Assembly (NCBI GenBank): GCA_017654935.2
Contig: CM065706.1
Location: forward strand, 6,203,668-6,267,667
DNA from: Phymorhynchus buccinoides
Lineage: Eukaryota; Mollusca; Gastropoda; Neogastropoda; Raphitomidae
DNA: 64,000 bases
Direction of reading: 5' to 3'
Part shown: piece after piece, positions 25,245 to 39,120 of the stretch
Layout of the letters: each line of letters opens with the position of its first letter
Position numbering within the stretch: the stretch's first letter is position 1
Made by a program: the position numbers and the translations under genes
Notes under the pieces: generated by a model
What the model was told of the DNA's origin: nothing
Databases searched by the model: none
What the model saw: only the letters and a program-made list of their open reading frames with translations

Positions 25245-26995
25245 TCTCTGTACATATACAGAGCACCCCATTTCAGGTGCTTTAAGCCTGTGACAATATT
25301 TTAACACTCGTTGCAAGCATAACCCCAGTTAAAGTTTTTTTTAAATCCTTTCTGTTGATGTAGTCTTGCATTTGTAAGGTCTTTTCTTAACACAGAGGGG
25401 AAAAAAATTTGAGAGGGAAAACTAAAAGCAATCAGAATGTGAGCAATTTGTGGGATGTGGATATTGACAGTGTTGGTTTCTTTAAATTTGTTGTTGTATT
25501 TGTTGTTCTTAACAAACAAAAGCCCTCCATGGATGAAGCAGAAAGGAAGAAATGTTTATCATTGTTACATGTACTATCAATCATATTGGCTGCTAAATTG
25601 AATCTTTAATAATTATCGTCGGTGAAATTCAAAAACCTCGTATCTCGATTTTTTGGGGGTTGAGTTAGATACATAGTCAGCTTTCTAATTTTTCCCGCCA
25701 CCTTCCATCAAAAGCTTGTCTCTCTAACAACTTTCTATTTGGGGTAAAGGAGGTTGTGAAAATAGAATAAAAACTCACGTCCCAAATTCAGATATAGTTA
25801 AAGACAAAAACCTCGTATCTTTGTTCTTTTGAAGTCTAAAAAAATGTTTTAAAGTAATTTTAACAAAATGCAGGACTAAACTCGCAATGTCGTGAACAAC
25901 ATATTCATCATAGTTAATCAATTGTTGTCAACGGCGGCAGACCTGTTTACCCCCTACACAAGTCTTGAGTAGTCTGGATAGCTGAAATGAGTAGTTTTGG
26001 TGTGAAATGAGTAGTCCTCTTCATTAAACCATCAAACAATGTTCACTGAAAATGAGTAATTAGAGCATTATTTTCAATTTTGAAGAGTAGTAGTCCAAAT
26101 TGAGTAGAATACTACTCGAAAAGAGTAGAGTAAACAGGTCTGAACGCGGTTAATTTTAAAAAAAGTTTAAATTTTTCTCAAAACTACCAAAATTGAGATA
26201 CAAGATTTTTAAAAAAATTCACTGATGATATGTATATCCAAAATGTGTTGTCTTTTCAATCTATCCCCAAATAAAACAGCTGTAGCTGTTTGTCACTGAC
26301 CAATTTCTTTGACAAAAATTGGGGAGATTAAAACGATGAAAATTGTTGGGTGTGAAATCAGACTTTTTGTATTCTGCAGTCTTTTCATGTTTGTCTCTGT
26401 TAGTCTGTTATAGCCCCGTCAACAGATATGGTCATCTCAGGACTGTCACCGCGTAAAGTTCGACCACGTATAGCAAAACGCACATCAATGAATCTTAATT
26501 AACAACGTTCAAAAACCTCAAATCATGACAACAAAATATAGTACAATTCATGACATGACACCTCTATCATTGTACCCTATACAGGGCAGTGGGTGGATGC
26601 CTCGTGCCTCCATACGGGGAGCTGGACGACCCCGCCCCCTCCTCGAGTCTCTCCCCGTGGGGATACCGGGGGGTCTTTCGTAAAAAAAATAGTTCCCCCA
26701 CCTTCTGGAAGTTCTGTGCTTGTAACTTCCTCTAATCTGCCACTCTCTTTGACTCTGCCTTTTCCCTTTGCTTTCTATCATCTACTATTTTTCTGACTTA
26801 TTGGCCCATTCACCTGCCTTTTTTCAAAAACAATCTTCCAAATAATGTTTTTCCTTTGAGCTCCTTCGAAATCGGAATGTGTCAGCTGTGCGCAGCGGGG
26901 AGACCAGTGAAAACTGAAAAACGGACACATACGTATCTTATCCATTATGGCCATATGGCCCGGGAACGCAGAAGAAGTACCCTATAGCTCATACA

Positions 26996-27117
26996 TCCAG
27001 ACAGCGCTGGAAACGTCCAGACAGCGCTGGAAACGTTCAGACAGCACTGGAAACGTCCAGACAGCGCTGGAAACGTCCAGACAGCGCTGGAAACGTCCAG
27101 ACAGCGCTGGAAACGTC
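26996..27117. repeat. 20-bp minisatellite, 6 copies (right arm)
   Basis: Reverse complement of the array at 20812-20972, unit CAGACAGCGCTGGAAACGTC. Confidence 0.9.
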
Positions 27118-29049
27118 GAGCATTTCCGCTCTGCTTATCGGATCCAGGTTTTAAAAAAACCAGTATAAAAGGACAACAAACACATATTAGTACTACAACA
27201 ATCTCTTTTTTAAAAGGCCTTGATAGGTAAATACATACTAGTACTACAACAATCTTTTTTAAAAGGCCTTAATAGGCAAATACATGGATGCAACTACACA
27301 AAGTGAAAACCCCCCTGAAAGGCCGGGGTCTAGGGGTAATGTCCCCCTGCAGCTGAAGAAAAAAATGATTTATGAAGGTATTTTAGTTTGCTTTTTCCAC
27401 AGTTCATACAAATGCTTATTTTGAAGTGTTTGAAAAAATACAGTAGATACACAAAGATCTTTGACAAAATGTAAAAAAAAGGAAGTTCCTGTTCTGGTAA
27501 AGTTCAAAAACAAGAAATGATTGTATACCAGGAAAAGTTGCACCCATGCAAATATGCACTGCAGAATGGACAACAGGTGCCCACTCAAGTGCGTAAGCAG
27601 GCATGGCAGTGGGGGCAAAGTGGTTTTTAAGGAAAATGGCCGGGGGTCCAGGGGGCCGAAGAAAATTCAATAAATGAGTGAATTTTTCACTTTTTCATGC
27701 CATTTCAAAATAATTTTGTTTCAAACTGTTTCGCAAATTTTCCGCGATTCGCGGAGGTCTACCATGCCTGGTAAGGTCTCACGCCTAGACGCCAGTGTCT
27801 GTCTTTTGTTTTGTCTTTATAAATGTGTGTGTGTGTGTGTACAGAGAATGAGAGACGGAGAGACCAATAGGCAGACACACACACCAAACCATAAAATAAT
27901 CAACTTTGTTTCTGAGTCTACTTTTAATGACAAAGTGACTCCCATACATCAATTCTGCGTACCATTTGACATTTTACAGAATAAAGCATTGCTAAAATTA
28001 ATAAACGACATATCGTCGGTGAAACTCAAAAACCTCGTATCTCCATTTTGGGGAGTTTTGAGTTAGATACGTAGTCAGCTCTCTCACTTTTTCTGCCACC
28101 TTTCACCAAAAGCTCGTATCTATAACGACTTTCTATCTGGGGTAAATGAGGTTGTGTAAATAAAAGAAAAACTTGTAAGTCTCAAATTCAGATCTAGTTA
28201 AGGACAAAAACCTCGTATCTTCATTCTGTTCAAAAACATTTTTTATAAAACAATTTTTGTTAAAGAAATTTTAATGAAATGCAGGACTAAACTCGCAATG
28301 TCTTGAACAACATATTCATCATAGTTAATCAATTGTGTTCAACGCGGTTGTTTTTTTATATTTTTATTTTTCATTTTTCTCAAAACTGCCAAAATTGAGA
28401 TAAGAGGTTTTTGAATTTCACTGACGATTTGTTTCAATTCATGCCATCTCAACACACACAACAACCAACAATACACCCAAATCATATTCAGTGTGGAAAG
28501 ATAAATCCACAGATTAACGTGTAATCTTGGTTTCACGACAACCAACACGAAATGCCCAGATTTACATCACCATCATCATAAATAACATCTATAAACACTG
28601 ACGAGCAAGAGCCTGCAATGCATATACAGCACAGTATACTTGAACACCTAGGTGTGTGTACCACTCACATCTGGGGCTTCGTGTATGGGTGTGGCCCAGG
28701 GGGCATATTAACTAAATTGTATGTGCACGCTAACACGTTTAAAAAATGTTAGTATTGCTTTTCTTTTAAAATGTATTAAACTAGTTCAACCTTGCAAACT
28801 TTCTTGGTCTTGTGTTTAGCTGCATATAGATTCTAAATGAGAGAGTTGACTTGGAAGTTGGGGGGGGGGGGGGGGGGGGGCGGGGGGGGCGGCAGAAGAG
28901 AGAAATAGATTAGAATGAGAGTGTGAGTTTATGAAAGTGAGACAGTAATATTAAACTAAGACACATTGAATGAGGAAAAAGTGAGTGGGAAAGGGAGGAA
29001 GAAGGGTGAGAACATTTAAACAGAGCTTGTGTCACAGTGTGTGTGTGTG

Positions 29050-29054
29050 TGTAT

Positions 29055-29116
<62 letters not shown>
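29050..29116. repeat. (GA)n microsatellite, right arm
   Basis: A 60-bp GA run. The left-arm counterpart (18234-18275) is much shorter, with a CA tract. Confidence 0.93.
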
Positions 29117-29119
<3 letters not shown>

Positions 29120-30847
29120 AGAGCATTGTCAGGCCGAAGTCCTCACTTTACAAATGCCGCACTCAAGATTCTTCGAGTTCGAGTTGTGATTTCCGCCGAT
29201 TCAGTGATCGCGTCAAAGCTCTCATCGTGGATGTTATCGCCCTCGCCCTCTTCCTTGAAACACAACCAAGCCTTTGAAAAAACTGTTTTTCGCATCTTTC
29301 CAGTTCGTTGGGCAAGGCAGTTTCAAGAAGTTCCAATCTCGGATCTAGTTGACAGTAATGACACATCTGTCGGCATCGCGAGTTCCGTTTCACTTCCTGA
29401 CGCATTGCGTGTATTCTTAGTTGTACAAACATCCTTCGTTGATAGGCCACGAAACCACGAAATAAGACAAGTTTGCTTTATTTTCTTTGCTCACTGCGCC
29501 TTAGAGGCGCTACAACAGAACGAGAATCGCTGGCTGTGGGCATTGAACTCGATAGTGTGCCCCAAAACAAAAATGGCAGACCGAAAATTTGTGCTCCTGA
29601 GTGAAAATTTGTGTGATTGGACAAAGCCAGAGTCATCGGCCAATCAGAAACGAGAATATGAGATACGGGCCTGTACCCCTAGCCTCTACCAAAAAAACCG
29701 GTTTGTCCTTTTCTTCACACTGAATTTTTATTTTTTAAACAACCAACCAACCAAACAATGAGGTCATTATTTTTCTATCCTATCAACAAGAACAAAATAC
29801 CAATAAGGTCAAAATGGGTTTTTTGAACTCCAGCTTGAAGCAACACAAAGATGAGCACCAAGCAACATGAGAGCAACCATTCCTGTCATGGCGTTTCACG
29901 CATGTTGATGTTCTTTTCTGGAAAAAAAGTGTAATGATTAATAGCAAAAAAACCAAAAAAAAACCCACCTCTCAACAACAAAAATGCTAGGTTACGCAAA
30001 TGTTTCACAAAGATAATTCACCAAACATTTAGAATAGAAAACAACAGAAAGAATTTTAAAAAAAGACAAAGGACTTAAAAAAAAAAAATCCACTAACGGT
30101 TAATAACGAAATCACCAAACTCTTCACGTAAAAAAGACTAAAGCTGTAAAAATTAAAATTAAAAAAATCTTCACAAAACTGGCGACAGACTTAAAGAAGA
30201 TGTTCGGGTCAAAGGACTAGCAGACATGAGAGTTGACCCCCCTCCCCCCCCTTCAAAAAAATATTGCAGACAATTTGAACCACCACTTGTTCTTAAAAAA
30301 AAAAAGATGTGCCCCCCCCCAAAAAAAAAAAATCATATATTATGGTGCACGGGAAAAAACTACATTAAGTCGCTCAGAATGTTTTTAGCAAGAAGCCCCA
30401 AAAAAGTCAACAACCCCCGAAATATTAATTTTCTATTTAGGGCATATTTATGTCTATTTTTATGTATTCTACCAGTATCCACAACATGAAAGACAATTTT
30501 GAATGATTTCTTTGTTTATTTAACTGTTTTCTAACTCGAGTCAATAGAAACAAAGAGGCAAAGTTGTATCTTCTATGCCCGATTTCTACAAATGATCTAT
30601 TTCGAATGCCAAACTTCAAATAATTATAAAATAAAAACTAGACAAGATAACTCAAATCGGGTTTTCTGTGTATTAACAAGGAATCTTTGCTCCACCAAAA
30701 AAAAAATTAAAATCTCAATTTATGCCCAAATTCCATTATGTCTGTTTTTCCCATGCACTGTCACATTTAGGGGAAATGCGGAAATTTGCAGGTCTGTGTG
30801 AAAAACACATCGATGTAGGGGAGATGGGCTAATCTGGAGGCAGCAGA

Positions 30848-33800
30848 TCATGTGGTGACTTGCAGAGATTCCAGAAGCTTCTCCAAGGATTCCAGAACCT
30901 TGGTCTCCCGCAGCTGTTGTTCCGGCTGTTGAGCCTGAAAATGACGTTTATTTTGTAGATGTATGTGCGCGTTTTATCGGCAAAATCCGAAATGTCTAGG
31001 TAAATGTTTTATTCTTATAGTATTAACCCCTTGACTGCCACCAACGTATTACATACGGACCTGATGAAGAGAAATAACCCTGATATGCTGGCTTTTGCTC
31101 TAACAGTCAAGAGAGTTATATCCCCAGACCATTTCGCCAGATTGGCTCTATCAGTTGTCTTTTTCATGGCATGATTTGCCCAATGATTTTTTCTTTGATT
31201 TTCTCTGGCAGTCAAGGGGTTAACCCTCTTCCATTCACATTTGTTACAGAAAAAACCTTCTTCTAGAGTTCAGATTTGTTCACACATTTTCAGGAAAATC
31301 TGTCTTTTGAAGCACACACGCTAGCTATACAGCTGCTATCGCATCGTTGCAAGTGAGAAGCTTCTTCATAGTGTGTGTATGACCAGCCAGGACTTAGTGT
31401 GTGATGGAAATTGCCATCAGAGGGGGGGTCTCAGAGACAAGTTATGGGCGGGTTTGAATACAACTTCCGGCTGGGCGGTTTGGGGCTGAATAAATGCAAG
31501 AGGGTGAATGTCATTTTCTTTTGCAAAAACTGCACAGAGCTTCTTGTTTGTCAAAAGAGGACAAGTTTCATAACAAAGCAGACTGATTGATAGCGATATA
31601 CTGTAGATATGTTTTTCATATAAAATACCGGTAGTGTTAAACGCACACACACGCGCGCGCATGCACGCTGCAAATGATTATCATGGCCAGTGTTATGCAT
31701 AATGTTCGAACGCGTTCCAGATACAATACGCTAGCATAGTCTAATACCTAATACTTTTTATATATATTTTGTGTGTTCTACTTCATGGTACTTGGCGCAA
31801 ATCTGCAAATCTGGTTGGCAGTCCTCCACCCCCCCTCCCTCCAGACATACATATGGGTGCAACTCCCCCAAATGAAATAAAAATGAAAGGCAGGGGTCCA
31901 GGGACCCACGGCCCCGGCAGGGTACAGGGGCAGAGCCCCGTCGGACGATTCAGGGGGGCAAGTTGAGAGAGAGAGATAACGAGATAGACAGACAGCTAAA
32001 ATGATAGACAGACAGTTTGAGTCTGATAAGCCTTGTAAAATTATTACATTGCCATTGTAAACTTCCAAGATAGAACCACCAAGTTCAAAACGCCCCAAAT
32101 CGCTTGTGGTGATTAAAAAAATTTTTTTTTGATGAATTAGAAAAAAAAAAATTCAGTTTCTGGTAAAATTAAAAATACTGAAATCAGTGCAAAAATGAAA
32201 GAGTAGCACCCATGCATACACACACATGTGCATGCACACACAGACAGACACGCATATACACACAAAGTCAAACACACACACACACATAGACACACACACC
32301 ACACACATACCTTGTACTTGGTACTAATCTGGTCGGCTGCCCAGGCGGCGTATTTACTGTTGAGGGATCGCTCCTTGGCCCCTTTGCCCGAACTCATGCT
32401 GAGGTTAGTCGCCGACTGCAACCGACAACCAAGTCATACTGTCTTACTATTGTACTGTCTTATGCTGCGTTTTATCATCATTCCTTGGCCAACTCCTTTG
32501 CCCGAACTCATGCTGAGGTTAGTCGCTGACTCTATGCTTGAACTCATGCGACTGCAACCGACAATCAAGTCATACTGAATTACTAATGTACCGTCTTGTG
32601 CTGCATTTTATTATCATTCCTTGCCCCCCCCCCTCCCTCTTTGCCCAAACTCTTGCTCAGGTTAGTCACCGACTGCAACCGATAACCAAGTCATACTGAA
32701 TTACTATTGTACTGTCTCGTGTTGCGTTTTATCATCATTCCTAGGCCCCCCTTTGCCTGAACTCATGCTGCTGTTAGTCGCCGACTACAACTGACAACCA
32801 AGTCATACTGAATTACTATTGTACTGTCTTATGCTGCGTTTTATCATCATTCCTTGGCCCCCCTTTGCCTGAACTCATGCTGCTGTTAGTCGCCGACTGC
32901 AACTGACAACCAAGTCATACTGAATTACAGGGGAACCTCTCTTATAAGACCTTCAAAAATAAAGAAAAATGAGGTTTTAAAAGGGAGGGGTCTTATTTTT
33001 TTGTTTATATATAATTTTTTTTACTATATAACCATAATTTAATATCTGTATTGTTACATATTCGGGACTTTCCTGGTGTTGCACTGCCTTCAGGCATTGC
33101 TTCCAGGATCGCTCCCACCATCTTTCTACTAATGTCCCATATGTGTCTGTTCCAGACCAGAGGACGTTAAGCAGAATTTGATCGGAGGCAATTTCAATAC
33201 TTACAAAGAAGGGCAATGTCTCAGAGAAGTAGGTCTTATGTGGGAGGGAGTCTTATAATGGGAGGTCTTATAAGGGAGGTTCCACTGTACTAATGTACTG
33301 TCTTGTGCTGCGGTTTATCATCATTCCTTGGCCCCCCTTTGCCCGAACTCAAGCTGAGGTTAGTTGGCGGACTGCAACCGACAACAAAGTCATACTGCAT
33401 TACTAATGTACTGTCTTGTGCTGCGGTTTATCATCATTCCTTGGCCCCCCCTCTATGCCCGAACTCAAGCTCAAGTTGGTAACTAACTGCAAACAAATGG
33501 TATATTGTCTGTTTTTAGAAATATTTACTAGACAGGAAAGAAAAACTTGGGTAATTCATTTTTGCATGATTTTGCAAAATTAATGGTCTAATTCCTCAAT
33601 GAAGAAAAAACATAGAGAGGGCTAATCATGACAAGAGTTTTGAAATCCATTTTTCTTCTTTGAAACTTTGAATATGATTCTACTGAATTTTGTTTTGAAA
33701 AGATCCAAACCTGCAAGTACTTCCTACAGGAATATACAGTTTAACACCCACACACACACAACAAAGCTTGACAATCTGGCATATAGGCTGACCGACAGGC

Positions 33801-36743
33801 CAGTTTCCTGCCACGTACCATCAAGGCATGGAACAACCTCCCAGAGCAGGCTGTTGAGGCACCTTGGGTACCTTCGTGTCCTGGGTCTCCAAATCACAAT
33901 AACTTACCCCATCCCACCTCTCTTTTTTTTTTTTCAATGGCGCGGCATCATGTTGGGGCCCGATTAGCGGGACCTGGCTGGCTGGGTCATTCTCTCGCTT
34001 GGTGCGGCATCACGTTAGGGACCGATTAGCGGAACCTAGCTGGCTGGGCCAGGCTTTCTGTCCTCTTCTTTTACTGTCAACTTTCTTCTTCTCAGTATAA
34101 TACCTCAGTGCGCATTTCCGCAGATCCCCATAAAGTAACAGCGACAGAATATAGTCAGAAGTGACTTGTCGCTTTATGGAAAGGAAGGAAAGGAAGACAG
34201 TGATCCAGACATGTGAAACACACACAACACTGACAAAGGTGTTTACCAGGAAAAGGCCGTACAGCGCCCTCATGTTGCTGGGAGAAAGCTTGACAACCTG
34301 GTATATATAGGCTGACAGACAGGACAGTGAACCAGACAGGTGAAACACACACAACACTGACAAAGGTTGTACAGCGCCCTCATGTTGCTGGGAGAAAGCT
34401 TGACAACCTGGTATATATAGGCTGACAGACAGGACAGTGAACCAGACAGGTGAAACACACACAACACTGACAAAGGTTGTACAGCGCCCTCATGTTGCTG
34501 GGAGAAAGCTTGACGGCCTGGTATATATAGGCTGACAGACAGGACAGTGAAACAGACAGGTGAAACACACACAACACTGACAAAGGTGTTTACCAGGAAA
34601 AGGCCGTACAGCGCCCTCATGTTGCTGGGAGAAAGCTTGATGGCCTGTGCGTAGTACGACCTCGCCAGTTCCATGTTGTCCGTGCCGCCGTACGTGTACT
34701 TGATCTGATGACACACACACACGTAATTCATGTATTAGACTTTATGGGGGGAAAGGAAAAATGGAATTAACAGAGAAATGTAGGGGGGGGGGGGGGAGGG
34801 GGGTACATCTTGACCTTTACCAAAATTCTCATATCAGAACATCGGTACTTAATATTCTCTGACACTTTAAACATGAGATTTGAATCCATTGACTACCAAA
34901 ACCAGCTTCGAGTCTAAAGAAGCTCAAAATAGGCTGAAGAATGTGGCCAGAAACAGATTTAACCCTTTCACCGCCAGCCATTTTCAGCACACAAAAAATC
35001 CATTAAAATTAAACTGGGAAGAGAAAAAAAAAGTATCTGCAATATTGTAAATTCCTCTGTGACAGGCCTGTCCTTACCTCCCAAAATTAAGAAAATAGGG
35101 TCTTCGGATAACAGGCCCTGATTTGATGCCTTTTAGTGACATGGGTGGTAAACCATTGTGGTGCATAAATGCGACATTGGCGGTGAAAGGGTTGATCATA
35201 CTGATAAATGTAGAATGGAAAGAAAATCCACAGATAAGCCGCATGGGCCAAAGTTGAGGGGAAAAGTAGCGGCTTATAGTCTGCATTAATATTTAATGGT
35301 ACACTAAGTTGTAGTCTGAAAACATATGGTAAGTACCCACATGCACGCCAACAAGCGTAGTACTCACATCGGCGTACTTCTGGTGGTACAGGTGGTTGTG
35401 AGGGTTGGACATGATCAGCTCCTCCAGGCAAAAGGAGGCGTTGGCGTAGTCGTGCAGGGAAAGGTAGAGGTCACACAGCTCGTTCCACGCCTCATAGTCT
35501 GTCATGAACCTGACACACAGCATAAAGGGTTAATTCTGACACACACCATAAAGGGTTAATTCTGACACACACCATAAAGGGTTAATTCTGACACACACCA
35601 TAAAGGGTTAACTCTGACCACACCATAAAGGGTTAATTCTGACACACCCCATAAAGGGTTAATTCTGACACACACCAGAAAGGGTTAATCCTGACACACG
35701 CCATAAAGGGTTAATTCTCACCACACCATAAAGGGTTAATTCTGACACACACCATAAAGGGTTAATTCTGACACACACCATAAAGGGTTCATTCTAACAC
35801 ACGCCATTGATAAAGGGTTAATTCTGACACACACCATAAAGGGTTAATTCTGACACACGCCATAAAGGGTTAATTCTGACACACACCATAAAGGGTTAAT
35901 TCCTGACACACGCCATAAAGGGTTAATTCTGACCACACCATAAAGGGTTAATTCTGACACACACCATAAAGGGTTAATTCTGACACACACCATAAAGGGT
36001 TCATTCTAACACACGCCATTGATAAAGGGTTAATTCTGACACACACCATAAAGGGTTAATTCTGACACACGCCATAAAGGGTTAATTCTGACACACACCA
36101 TAAAGGGTTAATTCTGACACACACCATAAAGGGTTAATTCTGACACACACCATAAAGGGTTAATTCTGACACACGCCATAAAGGGTTAATTCCTGACACA
36201 CCACACCACACCATGTTCATTCTGTCTTTAATTAAAATCAGGGGGTGGGGGGTGGGGGGGTGTGAGATTGGGGCAGTGGGTGGATGCCTCGTGTCTCCAT
36301 ACGGGGGGAGCTGGACGACCCCGCCCCCTCCACGAGTCTCTCCCCGTGGGGATAGTGGGGGGGGTCTTTTGTAAAAATAGTTCCCCCACTTTCTTAAAGT
36401 TCTGTGCTTGTAACCTCCTCTAATCTGCCACTCTCATTGGCTCTGCCTTTTCCCTTTGCTTTCTATCATGTATACTATCTTTCCGACTTATTGGCCCATT
36501 CTCCTGCCTTTTTTAAAGAAACAAATATTTTTTTCTCCTTTGAGCTCCTCCGAAATCGGAATGTGTCAACTGTACGTAGTGGGGGAGACCAGTGAAAACT
36601 GAAAACCGGACACATATGTGCCTTACCCATTATGGCCATATGGTCTGTGAATGCATAAGAAGAAGAAGAAGGGGGGTGAGATTTTGACCAAATGACAACG
36701 TTTCCGTTGCCACTGGGTTAACGTATGCTAAGTGTATGGGCAC

Positions 36744-36777
<34 letters not shown>

Positions 36778-39086
36778 TCCACGTTCAGACTGTAAGGCCT
36801 AGTGCAAAGCGAGAGGAAAAATCCCCTGTACCCAGGTTCGAACTCGGGTTTACTTGACACGAAGCGAACGCGCTACCACTGTGCCACTCTACACTGATGT
36901 AATCATCAGAATGATGCAGCAGACGCTGAGGAAGGGCAATTTTTAAACACTAACAGCATGACATATATCGATAGACCTGTCCATGTGTACCGTATTTCAC
37001 GGACTATAAGCCGCAACTTTTTTTTTGACACCCCCCCCACCCCCACCCCTTGCGGCTAGTACAGTGCCGCGGCCTAAACGTTACCGAAAAAGAAAGTAAA
37101 CTCAACTCAGTGTAGCTAATGGCACCGAAAAATTAAATATAAAAATATTGATTAGTGAATTACATTTTCATTTAGATATTTTTAAAACAAGCAAATAGCA
37201 AAAATAATTTTGTAAATATCTTAATTGGTTGCTGAGATATTACATTTTAAAGTTTGGATGACTGCCGTTTATGCATAAACGGAAAAAACTGTCATTTTTA
37301 TGCCCCAACCATACCCAAAGTATGTATTGAGTAAACCTTGTACTTTTTGTGAGCAATCTATAGTATGCAGAGAAGTAGAATCAGTAATTTGGGAGCATTT
37401 GTTCATTTCATTTTAAAATTGTGATCGCTCAAAGTTGGCCAATCTGCCAATTTCACAATGACTAAAATTTGACGAAATTTGACGAAGTAGCAACTTTGAG
37501 TCATTGGTATGCAGAATCTAACAATTTATATACCATGAAATGCAATTATTCTAAGTCTAGTGTTTGTGTTTTGTAGCTCTATTTTTTTCTAGGCTCTTTC
37601 TAAGATAAACAAAGAAGTTACAGACTGTCAAAGTTACGAAAAGTGCCAAAATGGCCTGCGACGGAGCAGAACTGAGGGTAGGGAAGGTTAAATGCCCATA
37701 ACTTTTGACCTAATGGATGGATTTTCTCACAATTTGGATATGTAATAAAGCTACAGGCATGCTACATAACAAACTAAATTATTAAGACATATCAAATGCT
37801 TTGGTGTTGTAAAGGTGATTATATAAGGATAAAAATGGCAAAATATCATATTGATAGCATGCGGCATGAGACATAATGCAATAAAATTCTGAAATTATAT
37901 GTCACATTTAACTACTATTACTTCTACTCATATTTTTAAACATTTTCAACAAAGGAAATACTACTTTATCAGTTAATGACAAATTTTAATTATTTAAATT
38001 TTGCTATTTTTGTATTATTTATAATTATATGCGGGGAGCTGAGAACAGAAATGGGTTAAATGGCCAGCAAAACGATTCACTGTTGTACATGTCATGTTTT
38101 TGAACAAAATAATGTTTATTTTGTAACATGAGTTGCATGTCTTTTTCTTCAATAAAAATGTATGCGCCTATTTCATCATGCGTAATGGGGACTGAAACAA
38201 TGCAACTTGCAAGACCATGGTATGGAGAAGGCTGTTTGTGAAGACAGATGTTTATAGTCTGTTGAGTGTTGTCTGGAATCCAATTCACTTTCTTGCTTTC
38301 TGTTTAAATCCTATTATTTCATGTAAAATACATTATAATAATAGTATTCATACAGCATTCAGTCGTGGTTCATTGCGTTTTTCCGTCTTATAGGGGTAGG
38401 GGGGGGGTTATTATTCCAAACAGAGAGTTAGCTGAAGGGGTTCGTGAAGTGCAGCTTTATGTTTGGTGGGAGGGGCTGGAGCGGAAGGATGGAATTAACC
38501 GAGAAGTGGGGGGGGGGGGGCACATCTTTACCTTTACCAAGAAAGGGTTAAAAATGAAGGCGTAAGTGGTGGCTGGTTGCATGATGAGTGAGCAAGATAG
38601 CGGAGAGCGGATGAATGATTGGGTGTGAGTGTTAGAGTTACATATTTGTTAATGTAAATGTATGTTTCATACTTTTATTTAATATTTTTATTTTACACGG
38701 TGGAAGACAAGTTTCCATGTGCGTTGTACAATGCCAATGGACAATAAAGAAACATAACTTATGACTTATCTTGCTATGCAACTCCAACAACCATTCATTC
38801 CAACTTACTTGCTCAAATGTGTACTATATTTGTTTTAATAATAACTATGAAAACACCAGAAAGTTGATAAATAGGTAATTATATTATATGAATTACATGT
38901 TTAATTACTTGGATTCTGATCCCTGTTGAACTGTTTTAGTTAGCTTTTCATTGTCTTACATTTTCCCTTAAAGTAACTTCAACCTAAAACTAGTAAAAGA
39001 GACTGATTAATTATTATCAATTACGCATTGTATCTCAACATTTTTAGTGTGTGTGTGTGACTATGTGTGTGTGCATGCATGTGCGC

Positions 39087-39120
<34 letters not shown>

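Noticed and set aside
24459..25316. Frames spanning the N gap
   Set aside because: The gap sequence is unknown; only 24512-24744 is supported, as a C1q-gene exon.
29126..29761. 211-codon frame on the + strand of the right arm
   Set aside because: It lies opposite the 89-codon frame, has no domain, and the left-arm equivalent is interrupted and shorter.
38025..38288. 87-codon frame inside the right-arm-only block as a transposase remnant
   Set aside because: No DDE or zinc-finger motif recognisable; similarity to any transposase could not be supported by eye.
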